From an uncultured Anaerolineales bacterium (GTDB lineage: Bacteria; Chloroflexota; Anaerolineae; Aggregatilineales; Aggregatilineaceae), in NCBI GenBank assembly GCA_937135955.1, contig CAKZOB010000047.1, positions 1 through 46,737 of the forward strand: a stretch of DNA of 46,737 bases, given 5' to 3'. The position numbers and the translations under genes are program-made. Below are positions 24,849 to 33,398 of this stretch, piece by piece (the first letter of the stretch is position 1; every line of letters starts with the position of its first letter). The notes under the pieces were generated by a model that saw only the letters and a program-made list of their open reading frames with translations, searched no databases and had not been told where the DNA came from.

Positions 24849-24878
24849 GCTCTGGGGCAGCCGCAGCCGCCCCAGAGC
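24849..24878 (-). other. Intercistronic hairpin after the ACS fusion gene
   Basis: A perfect 10-bp stem, GCTCTGGGGC / GCCCCAGAGC, encloses a 10-nt loop that can pair further. It starts 9 bp after the stop codon of the ACS fusion. No T run follows, so it is more likely to stabilise mRNA or to terminate partially than to be a full terminator. Confidence 0.65.
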
Positions 24879-24886
24879 GGTCATGT

Positions 24887-27800
24887 CTATTTGGCGCTCA
24901 TCAGATCGTCAATGGCCAGCCGCACGCGCCGCACGCTTTCCGGATGGCGCAGCACCACGATATCAGCGGCGGACTCAATCAGCGCCATGGCGGTGAGCGT
25001 CTCCCAGTGAATGGCGCGGGCTTCCCAGTCGCCCCAGGCTTCGGGCACACCGGTGCCCACCTTGGACTCTTTGGCCTTCCAGGCTTCGTAACCCGGCGTG
25101 ACGATCATGGGGAGCTGCGTCATGGCGTCGCCCTGCAGGGCCGCCAAACGCAGGCGCTCCATCACCGAGTAGCCGTACTCGATGCCGTAGCCGAGAGCGC
25201 CCGTTGTCGGATCCATCAGCACGCGGTCGAGCGGCAGGCCCATATCGCTGACCAGGATATTGAGTTGCTTGGCCAGGTTGACATCCATCGCTGTGCGCGC
25301 GATGACCACATGGTTGTTGGCCAGCGCGGTCGCCACGATGGTGCGGTAGTTCTTGTCTTCGCAGATGCCCAGCGCCAGCCGTTCACCCGCTGTCGCTTCG
25401 GCAATGGGCACCAGCAGGGCATTGTCGGCTTCCGCCTGGCCCGGCCCCCACACGATCAGCGGCAGGCCGGTCGCCCCCAGCACCGCTTTGGTGATGGCGA
25501 CGGCGCGCTCTGGCGTGTTAGGTTTGCCGTCGGGGTCGGTGAGGCTCAACGCCAGCACCAGGGCATCGGCTCCGGCGTTTTCGGCGGCTTTGGCCCACTG
25601 CGCCGGGTCGTTCACCACGTCGCCCCAGGCTTTGAGCAACAGCGGCGACCACTCCGCCGGGCGCTTGTCCATGATCTCGATGGCGACGGCAGGCCGGTGC
25701 GGGATTTCGCCCTCGAAGAACATGAAGGGCAAGGCCGTCTGTCCGCCGACGGTGAGGGTGCGGGCACGGGTACCGCCCTGCTCTTTGGTCGCGCCGAGCG
25801 TCACCTCGCGCACTCTGCCCGTCCACTTCTCCCGGACGATCTCCGTCTTGGTTTCGGCGGTCATCCAGGGCTTTTCCGGCGGCAGCGCTTTCTTAGGCGG
25901 CGCAGCGGGTTTGGGCGGGGCGGGCGCTTCCGCCTTGACCGGTTCGGCGGGCGTGGCCTGGGCAGCGGGTTCAGCCGCTGGCGCGGGCGGCGCGGCGGGC
26001 GTCACCGGAGCGGCGGGCGGCGGAGCCACGTTGGCCTTCGGCGGCGCGGGTGGGGCGGGCGGCAGAGCGCCGCTCACATCGGCCCCCAGTTCTTTGGCAG
26101 CGGCCAGCAAGCCAGCGGCCAGGGCGCGCCGGAGTTGATCGAAGAACGCGGCGCTGGCGTCGCCCAAAGCCGCCGGTGTCGGCGGCGCGGCGGGCTGAGC
26201 CGGCGCGGGAGTTTCGGGCTGCCCGGTCTCGCCGGATGGCGCGGGAGTAGGTGCAGGTTCGGGCGTCATCGTTGCCAGCGGTTCTACAGCGGGTTCTGCT
26301 ACTACAGGTTCGCTCTCAACAGGTGCGGAGGTAGATACAGGCTCCGCTTGTGGGGCGGGTGCGGGCTGCGCGGGGGCAACAGGCAGCGCCTCTTCGAGGG
26401 CTACAGGCTCGGCCATCGCTTCGACGGGGACTGCCTCCGGTTCGGCGGCTGCTTCGGCCCCCATGGGCGGCATGGCCAGGGCGGGATGATTGTGCTCCTC
26501 CAGCCAGGCGACCAATTCGTCCACGTCGGTGACCGTCCGCTCGTCGGCGATCTTGTCAATCAGGTCGGGCACGCCCTCGCGTTCGGCGGCGGCGCGCAGT
26601 TCCTCGCCCATGGTCTCTTTGAGGATGCTGCTCATCCACACCACGCGCTTGAGGCCACCGTCGGCGGAGATGAACTTGGGGCTGATCAGGTAGTACTTGC
26701 CCACGCCCATCACGCCCGGCGTCTGCAGACCGCCGCCCGCCATACCGGCCAGGGTGCTGAAGGTCATGCCGGCGGGGGTCATGCTGGTATCTTCGCGGCT
26801 GACTACCATCACGCCGTTGGCTTCGGGGATGTACATCACGATGCACTCGAAGCAGCCGCAGTTCTTGACCAGCAGGCCGTTGGCCAGGTAGCTGTTGATG
26901 TCCAACAGGCTCAGGTTGTAGACGTACTCATACCTGCCGTCATTGCTGATCATCTCGGCGCGTGTCACTGTGTCCAGCAGGTCATCGCGTTCAAGCCAGG
27001 GTTGCAGCGTTGAGGCCATATCGGGCAGAGCTTCCAGGACACGCGCCACATTTCCCCTGACGGGCCGTGAACGCCCGCTTGCGTAGTGGTAGCGCGTGGA
27101 CGTGCTCAATGTTCCCGCAGCGTCTGCCTGAGCCAGTAGCTGTCCAGCGGCATATGGCAACACTTCCGACTGGGACTTATCCAGTTCAGCAGCATTTTCA
27201 GCCTTCAGCATGGCCAGCTTTTCGGCTCGCGCGGGGTGATGGCTGTGAATGAGCGAGGCAAACCGTCGCAGGTCAGCGCCGTGCAGGGTGAGCTTGTAGA
27301 TCGGGCCTGCGCTGAAATGGGCCACAATGCCGAGCCGTCTCAGCAGAAGCGCCATATGACGCGCGGCTTGCTCGTCGCTGTGGCACAGGTACGCCTCTCC
27401 GACGATCCAACCATTCTGTTCCCGAACCCGTACTGAGCCGTCTCCGTCGAAGACGCCTGCTATGAACGCGGCGATATGCGTTTCGGGCAACGTGAAAAGA
27501 CGTCTCAAATCCCAGGTGGGAGAGTCGGCCCGTCGGACGCCCAGGGCATCGGCCAGAGCGCCAAGAAGAGCGTTGGAACCATAGAGTTCCATCCCTGTCT
27601 TGGTCGGAGTGATGGAGCGTGTCCCAATTCTGCCGCTGTGAGTCTTTTCGCGGCGGCCCAACGACTTGTCTGGGAAGACGCGCTCATAGACCGTCTGCAC
27701 ATGGCTCAGCAGGGCAGGTTCGGTGTTGGTGAAGAAGACCTGGCATTGGCTCTCGCCCACGCGGTTCAGCGACCCACCTGAGGCCAGGAACCCAAGCAGG

Positions 27801-30298
27801 TAGAGCAGGTCAGGCGAGATTTCCGGCAGCCGTTGAACCGGATTTCCGGCTGGCGGAGCGACTCGCTGGATGCGTGTCTTGATCTTGGCCCAGTCTTCGC
27901 CCAGACCTTCGCAAACCTTGCGATAGAGGGCGAGCGACCAGCTTGAGCGCGCGTCTGGCAGTTCCGGCCATGCGCGCCGGGCTGCTGCCTTGGAGCCGTA
28001 AGCCGCCTCCAGTTTTGCCCAGGCTTCGGCGATCAGGGTGTCATCGGCAATGCGCCAGCCGTCCGGCAGCAAGTCTATTGCCAGTGGGGTATGTTCCTGA
28101 ACCTTGATATGTCTGGCCGCATACACCCGGTCATTGACCTGCACCTCGTCCGCCCGAACCCAGACCTGTCCTTCAGGGCGATCAACGGCGAGGGGGTGGT
28201 TGGGCGTCAGGGTCAACCGCTGGCCGGATTTGGTCTCCAGTTCCACCAGGAACGGCGGTGCAGGATTGCGATGAACACCAAGCACGCGGCTCGGCGTGAT
28301 TTGGCCAGCATCGTCGAGAGTCGTAGCGACTGAGTCGAACGGCCCTAGCTGACCATAGTGAGCGTCTACCCATTCCCTGATGGTCGTCAGACGGCCATCT
28401 ATGATCACCTCAGCATCGGCGGTGAGGCAAGCAGTCATCGGGTTTTCCATGATCGAGTACATGGATACCTTCTGCACAGTGCCGTGCGAGCCGATGGCGG
28501 CGTATTCGTTGGTGCCTTCCCAGTAGCCCTTGACCGGATCGAGGCAGGCCCCCAGCTTGATCGGCTGATTGGGGCCGGTGGGGTTGATGCTATAGGACGC
28601 CTTGCAGTCCAGCCAGTTGTACGCACCGCACAGGCCCAGCCGTTCGGGGCTGACAATGCAGACGTGATTGGGCGCGAAACTCTGACATAAAGTGCACGAG
28701 AAAAATTCGTCCACCGCCGTGTCGGTGAGGTCGGCCAGGCGCTTGTTGCGATAGTCGTAGGCTTCGCGCGCCCGCGCCAGCCATTTCTCGATCTCGGCCT
28801 TGTCGGTGTAGAGCGTCACCTGCACCTTGTCTACAATCGCGCCGAAATCGGCGTGATAGCGGGCGTGCAGAATCTTGCCAAAGTGTTCCAGGCTGAAGCC
28901 CTTCTCGGCGGCGGCGTTGGAGATGCGAATCCAGGCGATGTCGCGCTGCCCGATGTGCTGAATGCCCGACGCACCGTTGATGAAGTAGTGTACCTGGCGT
29001 TCGAGCACCGGCTCGAAGTCCTTCTGCATCTTGCGGCCCGCCACCTCGATGACGATGCCCAGGTCCATATGCCCCTGCGGCTCGATTTCGTCGAAGCCAG
29101 GGCCGACGACCTCCACTTTGCCATCCTGGACTTCGTCCATGTCTACCATGCGCAGATATTCGAAGCAGCGCGAATATTTGCCGCCGAACTCGACGCGCAT
29201 ATCGGCCTTGCGCACCACCTCGCCCTCGAAGGCCGAGCCATAGGGCACCGGCACCGGCACGTCGGCGACCTTGATCTTCACGCCGCGCACCTCGATGCAC
29301 TTCTGCACCAGGATTTCGGCGCGCTCCAGGTCGTCTTTGCCCTCGATCTCGTTGAAAGGCATGCTGACCACATGCTCATAGGTGGTGACGCCGGTGGGCA
29401 GGATTTCGGGGATGACCGTGTCGGCAATGACCGGAAAGCCAAAGTTGATGGCCCCCGCCGCCGCCGCGTACTTCAGATCGTCCACCTCGCCCAGGGCCAA
29501 CACGAAGGCAAATACACGCTGCTTGTTATACAGCAGGATGTCGCGCGCCTGACCAGGCTTGATGCCGCCGAAGGTCAGCGCCGAGCGCGTGGCGAAGCCC
29601 AGGGCGTAGATGGCGCTGATGGTGTCGGTGCTGAAGGGGACGGTGTAGGTGTCGTAGCCCAGCTCAACCCCTTCTTCCACCAGTTGGTGAATGATGCTGC
29701 GCCCGTTGACGTTGCCACACAGGAAGCACAGGATGTTGCGGCGTTGCAGTTCGCGCACAATCTTGACGGCCACCTCGTTGGACTTGGCCGCGCCCACGAT
29801 CGCCGCGAAGCCGGGCATACGCCCATCCACCAGTTGGATGCCCCACGAGCGAAGCTGAATATCGTCAATGGGGCCGTTGAGATGGCCGACGTTGCCGCTG
29901 CCATTGCTGCCGTAGGCCGTGCCGCCAGCCAGTTCCAGGCCGGGGAACGGTTCGGGTTGCAGGCCATAGACAAAGCGAATGGCCTCGATGGTTTCGGCGG
30001 CGAGCAGCGTAGCCATGCCGCTATCGAGCGCCTCGCCCAGATAGGGCGTCCATTTGCGCGGTGCTGGGGCCGGGTGCAACAACGCGCGGGCATGTTCCAA
30101 CACCGGCTGCAGGTCGCCCAGCCTGGTCACTTCACGCCCGGTCATGCCGTAGATCACAGGCAGATAGTACGCCGTATTAGGGAAAGCTACCGGTGTATCT
30201 GGCCCTTTTTCGGCCAGCGCCTTCTTAAGCATCAATTCCGCTTCGGTTACCAGCGCATTCGCGCCGCGAATCGCGCGAGTGGCAATATATCGGGACAT
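24887..30298 (-). CDS. acsB: Acetyl-CoA synthase - intein - AcsD fusion
   Basis: This is a single 1803-aa ORF. Residues 1-623 and 1147-1279 are acetyl-CoA synthase (beta subunit), which joins CO, a methyl group and CoA. The A-cluster [4Fe-4S] ligands C535, C538, C547 and C557 keep the spacing of Moorella C506/C509/C518/C528 (offset 29). The Cys-Gly-Cys that binds the distal Ni (Moorella C595-597) is C1147-G-C1149, directly after the intein (624-1146). Residues ~1280-1478 are an Ala/Pro-rich linker with one helical island (~1375-1407). Residues ~1479-1803 are the corrinoid-protein small subunit AcsD (VTLGATKEQGGTRARTLTVG, FEGEIPHRP, LGYGIEYGYSVMERIRL-like). After splicing the product would be ~1280 aa. 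AGGAG precedes the start; the gene lies 12 bp after CODH. Confidence 0.95.
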   Translation of the reverse strand: MSRYIATRAIRGANALVTEAELMLKKALAEKGPDTPVAFPNTAYYLPVIYGMTGREVTRLGDLQPVLEHARALLHPAPAPRKWTPYLGEALDSGMATLLAAETIEAIRFVYGLQPEPFPGLELAGGTAYGSNGSGNVGHLNGPIDDIQLRSWGIQLVDGRMPGFAAIVGAAKSNEVAVKIVRELQRRNILCFLCGNVNGRSIIHQLVEEGVELGYDTYTVPFSTDTISAIYALGFATRSALTFGGIKPGQARDILLYNKQRVFAFVLALGEVDDLKYAAAAGAINFGFPVIADTVIPEILPTGVTTYEHVVSMPFNEIEGKDDLERAEILVQKCIEVRGVKIKVADVPVPVPYGSAFEGEVVRKADMRVEFGGKYSRCFEYLRMVDMDEVQDGKVEVVGPGFDEIEPQGHMDLGIVIEVAGRKMQKDFEPVLERQVHYFINGASGIQHIGQRDIAWIRISNAAAEKGFSLEHFGKILHARYHADFGAIVDKVQVTLYTDKAEIEKWLARAREAYDYRNKRLADLTDTAVDEFFSCTLCQSFAPNHVCIVSPERLGLCGAYNWLDCKASYSINPTGPNQPIKLGACLDPVKGYWEGTNEYAAIGSHGTVQKVSMYSIMENPMTACLTADAEVIIDGRLTTIREWVDAHYGQLGPFDSVATTLDDAGQITPSRVLGVHRNPAPPFLVELETKSGQRLTLTPNHPLAVDRPEGQVWVRADEVQVNDRVYAARHIKVQEHTPLAIDLLPDGWRIADDTLIAEAWAKLEAAYGSKAAARRAWPELPDARSSWSLALYRKVCEGLGEDWAKIKTRIQRVAPPAGNPVQRLPEISPDLLYLLGFLASGGSLNRVGESQCQVFFTNTEPALLSHVQTVYERVFPDKSLGRREKTHSGRIGTRSITPTKTGMELYGSNALLGALADALGVRRADSPTWDLRRLFTLPETHIAAFIAGVFDGDGSVRVREQNGWIVGEAYLCHSDEQAARHMALLLRRLGIVAHFSAGPIYKLTLHGADLRRFASLIHSHHPARAEKLAMLKAENAAELDKSQSEVLPYAAGQLLAQADAAGTLSTSTRYHYASGRSRPVRGNVARVLEALPDMASTLQPWLERDDLLDTVTRAEMISNDGRYEYVYNLSLLDINSYLANGLLVKNCGCFECIVMYIPEANGVMVVSREDTSMTPAGMTFSTLAGMAGGGLQTPGVMGVGKYYLISPKFISADGGLKRVVWMSSILKETMGEELRAAAEREGVPDLIDKIADERTVTDVDELVAWLEEHNHPALAMPPMGAEAAAEPEAVPVEAMAEPVALEEALPVAPAQPAPAPQAEPVSTSAPVESEPVVAEPAVEPLATMTPEPAPTPAPSGETGQPETPAPAQPAAPPTPAALGDASAAFFDQLRRALAAGLLAAAKELGADVSGALPPAPPAPPKANVAPPPAAPVTPAAPPAPAAEPAAQATPAEPVKAEAPAPPKPAAPPKKALPPEKPWMTAETKTEIVREKWTGRVREVTLGATKEQGGTRARTLTVGGQTALPFMFFEGEIPHRPAVAIEIMDKRPAEWSPLLLKAWGDVVNDPAQWAKAAENAGADALVLALSLTDPDGKPNTPERAVAITKAVLGATGLPLIVWGPGQAEADNALLVPIAEATAGERLALGICEDKNYRTIVATALANNHVVIARTAMDVNLAKQLNILVSDMGLPLDRVLMDPTTGALGYGIEYGYSVMERLRLAALQGDAMTQLPMIVTPGYEAWKAKESKVGTGVPEAWGDWEARAIHWETLTAMALIESAADIVVLRHPESVRRVRLAIDDLMSAK
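26861..28429 (-). other. In-frame LAGLIDADG intein inside acsB (523 aa)
   Basis: Intein residues are 624-1146 of the ORF. Block A starts with Cys (CLTADAEVIIDGR). Block B is TLTPNH with T698 and H701. Block F/G is VYNLSLLDINSY...LLVKN, ending in Asn1146, with Cys1147 as the +1 nucleophile. The penultimate residue is Lys instead of the usual His. Homing-endonuclease motifs lie between: block C LLGFLASGG has Gly841 where the catalytic Asp is expected, and block E GVFDGDG is intact (D953). The N-extein ends ENPMTA and the C-extein starts CGCFECI, which together restore the ACS active-site sequence exactly. No frameshift or stop interrupts it. Confidence 0.95.
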
Positions 30299-30310
30299 AC
30301 TCTGGTTCTC

Positions 30311-32326
30311 CTATTTGGCGGGCACACCGTAGAGCGCCGCCCGGCGTTCGGCTAGCGGCAATTCTTCCAGCTCCAGCATGCGACGGTCACCACTGCGCCC
30401 AAAGCGCGCCGGATCGTAGGCCGGCAGATTGAGCGCTGCGCGTTTCTTGTCTATGTGCGCCAGGGTGCGGCGGATCATCTCGTCGGGGTCGGCGACGAAC
30501 TCCATCTTGCCGCCATAGAGCGCTTCCCACCCTTCGCTGATGTAGCGCAGCACGCGGTCGCTATCGGAGACGCGATCGGGCATGCCGCTGATGGGCGAAG
30601 AGCCGCCGAAGATGACGTACACGCCGGACGCTACGCAGTAAGTGCCAATCGAGAGCGCTTTCTCGCTCATCCATTCCGGGGCCAGGCCGACGGCAGGAAT
30701 CTGATCAATGTCGTCGCCCAGGCCGCCTTCTTCGACCATCTGCGTCAGCACGGTCAGGATGCGCGAGTTGTCCACGCACGATCCCATGTGCAGCACCGGC
30801 GGGATACCCACTGTCTCGCAGACCTCGCGCAGGCCCGGCCCGACATGCTCCAGGCCAGCCTCACCGAGCAGCAACCCCAGCTTGGCGCTGGCGATGGCCC
30901 CGCAGCCGGTTTCCACCACCAGCACATCCTGGCGTAACAGCTCTTTGGTGACATAGGTATGCAGGTAATCCTGTTTGCTGCGCGGGTTGTTGCAGCCGAC
31001 GATGGCCGCCACGCCGCGAATGCGCCCCGCCATGATGGCATCGTTGAGCGGGCGGAAGGAGGCGCGGTAGCTGCCGCCCAGCATATAGTTGATGTATTCG
31101 TGCGAGAAACCAGGGATGAGGTCTTCGCGCACGTCGGGGATGTGCGTCTCGCCGCGGTTCTTGAAGTTGTCAATGGCTTCGCGCAGGATTTGCTTGGCGA
31201 TGGTCAGCGCTTTGTGCTCGTCGAATTCGATATGCAGGGCACCCTTGATCTTCACCTTGGGCGAGGTAGTGATGATCTTGGTGTGGAAGTTGCCTGCCAA
31301 CTGCACCAGCGCCTGCATGATGCACTGTACATCCACCACCATCGCTTCGACTGCGCCGGTGAGGATGGCCAATTCCTGGTGCAGGAAGTTGCCCGCTGCC
31401 GGAATGCCCTGGCGCATCAGGATTTCGTTGGCCGTGCAGCAGATGCCGGAGAGATTGACGCCCTTCGCTCCCGCCTTGCGGGCATAGGCGATGATCTCCG
31501 GGTCTTGCGAAGCGGCCACGATCATCTCGCTGAGCGTCGGCTCGTGCCCGTGCACGATCACGTTGACCATGTCCTGTTTGAGCACGCCCAGGTTGGCTTG
31601 GCCCAGGATGGGGGCAGGGGTGCCGAAGAGGATGTCGGAAATGTCGGTGGCGATCAGGCTGCCTCCCCAGCCGTCCGAAAGCGCCGTGCGGACGGCGTGT
31701 TCCAGGATATGTTCCGGGTCCTGATCGTCGCCAATGTGTGTGCGATGCAACGCCTCCACCACTTCGCGGTCAATGCCGCGCGGCATGATCCGCCGTTCCT
31801 GCCAGAGTTTCTGACGCTTCCTGGGGGCGCGGATGACAGGGGCAAGCACCCCATTCTGCTGACCGAACTGCGCGATATACAGGTCGGCCAGGTCGTTGGC
31901 GATTTCTTCGGGCGAGCGGCCCTCGATGGGGATGTTGTACTTGGAGGCGACGATGCGCAGTTTGGCTATATCGCGGATGGTATAGCCTTCGGCCTGCCCA
32001 TGCGCGACCGCCTTGAGCGTGAAAGCCATGTCGCGCCCGTGATCAGAGTGCGCGGCTGCGCCCGCCGCAATGGCGCGGATGAAGTTACGCGCCTGAATGG
32101 TGTCAATGGTTGCGCCACAGATGCCGGTTTGCCCATCTTTGGTCAGGCGGCACGGCCCCATCCCGCAGAGCTTGCAACACATGCCCGCCCCGCCGATGTT
32201 GCAGGGGGCCAGCTCTTCCGCGCGGGTGAAGGCGGTGCTCAGACCCAATTCTTCGGCACGGATCAGCATCTGTTGAGCAGCGGGATCGGCGCTCAGTTCT
32301 TCGGGGCTACGTTTTTCTTTGGGCAT
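30311..32326 (-). CDS. acsA: Carbon monoxide dehydrogenase catalytic subunit of CODH/ACS
   Basis: This is a 671-aa nickel CODH that reduces CO2 to CO for ACS or oxidises CO. The N-terminal cysteines C42, C50, C51, C54, C59 and C70 supply the D- and B-clusters. The C-cluster ligands are seen in VHGHEP (His), VDVQCIM, VGCNNPR, ETGCGA and MGSCVDNSR. Its length matches Moorella AcsA (674 aa). It is the second gene of the operon, 3 bp after the small HMA-like gene, with AAGGGGAAT before the ATG. It should form the alpha2beta2 complex with the spliced ACS. Confidence 0.96.
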   Translation of the reverse strand: MPKEKRSPEELSADPAAQQMLIRAEELGLSTAFTRAEELAPCNIGGAGMCCKLCGMGPCRLTKDGQTGICGATIDTIQARNFIRAIAAGAAAHSDHGRDMAFTLKAVAHGQAEGYTIRDIAKLRIVASKYNIPIEGRSPEEIANDLADLYIAQFGQQNGVLAPVIRAPRKRQKLWQERRIMPRGIDREVVEALHRTHIGDDQDPEHILEHAVRTALSDGWGGSLIATDISDILFGTPAPILGQANLGVLKQDMVNVIVHGHEPTLSEMIVAASQDPEIIAYARKAGAKGVNLSGICCTANEILMRQGIPAAGNFLHQELAILTGAVEAMVVDVQCIMQALVQLAGNFHTKIITTSPKVKIKGALHIEFDEHKALTIAKQILREAIDNFKNRGETHIPDVREDLIPGFSHEYINYMLGGSYRASFRPLNDAIMAGRIRGVAAIVGCNNPRSKQDYLHTYVTKELLRQDVLVVETGCGAIASAKLGLLLGEAGLEHVGPGLREVCETVGIPPVLHMGSCVDNSRILTVLTQMVEEGGLGDDIDQIPAVGLAPEWMSEKALSIGTYCVASGVYVIFGGSSPISGMPDRVSDSDRVLRYISEGWEALYGGKMEFVADPDEMIRRTLAHIDKKRAALNLPAYDPARFGRSGDRRMLELEELPLAERRAALYGVPAK

Positions 32327-32329
32327 GGT

Positions 32330-32725
32330 TTATTCCCCTTCATCCATTCTCTGCAATGGCCCCATGCCAGGGCACGGCCAGAGCGGACGCCCGGCATAGG
32401 AGACACGCTGCGCAAAGCTGACCGTCGGCCCGGCCTGGGCGTAGGCAGCAGAATGACGGAAAAAGACGTTGGGATCATCAGCCTGGTAAGCGGCCTGATC
32501 GGTTTCTACCGGGACAGGCAGCGGGTCGAGATAGCCCGCCTGTTCCAGGGGAGCGCGAATCTGCTCTGCTGCGATGACCTGCGGATCGTAAGTGACCTCG
32601 ACGACCTGGAAAGCGCTGCTGGCGTAGATATCCGCGATGCCCGGCAACGCAGATAGCAGACGCCGCACCTCCAAAACATGATGATCTCCGTACATAGCAG
32701 GGACTTCGAGAGTGAGTTTTTCCAT
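32330..32725 (-). CDS. Small HMA-fold protein lacking CxxC, head of the CODH/ACS operon
   Basis: This is a 131-aa protein. Residues ~1-70 have the beta-alpha-beta-beta-alpha-beta pattern of heavy-metal-associated domains (KLTLEVPAMYG...VLEVRRLLSALPGI...VVEVTYDPQ...I-APLEQAGY). The usual metal loop G-M-T-C-x-x-C is replaced by A-M-Y-G-D-H-H. The C-terminal ~60 residues are not recognised and include a single Cys in W-P-C-P-G-M-G. The start at 32725 is preceded by GGAAGAG; a longer in-frame form exists (to 32803) but would begin inside the leader. As first gene of a nickel-enzyme operon, it may be a His-based nickel chaperone or an assembly factor; that is inference. Confidence 0.75.
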   Translation of the reverse strand: MEKLTLEVPAMYGDHHVLEVRRLLSALPGIADIYASSAFQVVEVTYDPQVIAAEQIRAPLEQAGYLDPLPVPVETDQAAYQADDPNVFFRHSAAYAQAGPTVSFAQRVSYAGRPLWPCPGMGPLQRMDEGE

Positions 32726-32846
32726 AGGGTTGTTCTCTTCCACCTTCCTATTTGCATAGTACATACCGATTGCCGTCTCACGCCCGGTAAGCACGGTGAG
32801 CAAGGCAAAGAATTAAGTACAATAATATTCTTTATAACTAATAAAT

Positions 32847-32912
32847 CACCTAAAGGTGCTCCAGTTTCATAATGGGCGAAAACTGATTGTGAATGCAGTG
32901 AAAACCATCACA
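32847..32912 (-). promoter_or_regulatory. Candidate CRP/FNR-type site and promoter of the CODH/ACS operon
   Basis: AGTGAAAACCATCACA (32897-32912) matches the CRP-type palindrome TGTGA-N6-TCACA at nine of ten positions. On the minus strand a weak -10-like CATTAT (32869-32874) would place the start near 32862, about 42 bp from the site's centre, which is the class II activator position. The 12-bp palindrome CACCTAAAGGTG (32847-32858) lies just inside the predicted transcript. No good -35 box is visible, which fits activator dependence. Confidence 0.35.
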
Positions 32913-33027
32913 TCTCTTTCTAGCGTTTGTCACTTCTGGCCAGATATGGCGGTCGGCAAAGCGAGTCCCGACACGGGCTTCATGGCTGGGGCGAAGGCGC
33001 CCCCCTGCCTTCTGTTTGTCCGTTTTT

Positions 33028-33057
33028 TTGCCTTTGCCCGCGGCGCTTGTTTATAAT
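33028..33057 (+). promoter_or_regulatory. Candidate promoter of the maltose-type operon
   Basis: TTGCCT (33028-33033) and TATAAT (33052-33057) are 18 bp apart. The leader to the binding-protein ATG would be about 335 nt. I see no convincing gene or known riboswitch in 33064-33398. Confidence 0.45.
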
Positions 33058-33398
33058 GTGGCTTGACCTATCATGGGTTGTCAGGGGATCGTCGTCCCAT
33101 TCAGGCGGCTGCCCTGCGCAGAAGATATTTGTTTTGGAGCGTCGAGATAGGTGTTTTGGCCAGTCTCCAAGTGCACAGAAGCTCAGGCAAGGCAGCCCAG
33201 TATACCGTTGTCGGGCGGGGTGCCTTGTTGCATTTCTGGCGCTGGGGACGGGCAACGCCCTGTGGCGGACAGAGAAAGGAGTCGTTTTCTGTAGAGGCCA
33301 CTCAACCACCTGATCGCATAAGGTTTGCCCGGTAATTCACCCTATCGTTGGCTTGTTTCTATCGTCTTGCATCAGGTTACATGCAAATGGAGGAACCT

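Noticed and set aside
24887-30298. The intein region as an assembly chimera or a separate gene inserted by error
   Set aside because: The frame is open across both junctions, intein blocks A, B, F and G are in order, the terminal Asn and +1 Cys are exact, and joining the exteins restores the ACS motif ENPMTA-CGCFECI without gain or loss. A chimera would not do this.
32897-32912. CooA site (TGTCG-N6-CGACA)
   Set aside because: The half-sites are GTGA/TCAC, which fit CRP/FNR-type sites rather than the CooA consensus.
32927-33335. Open frames of 90-130 codons in the leader of the maltose operon
   Set aside because: They have no ribosome sites and no recognisable protein pattern, and they overlap one another in different frames.
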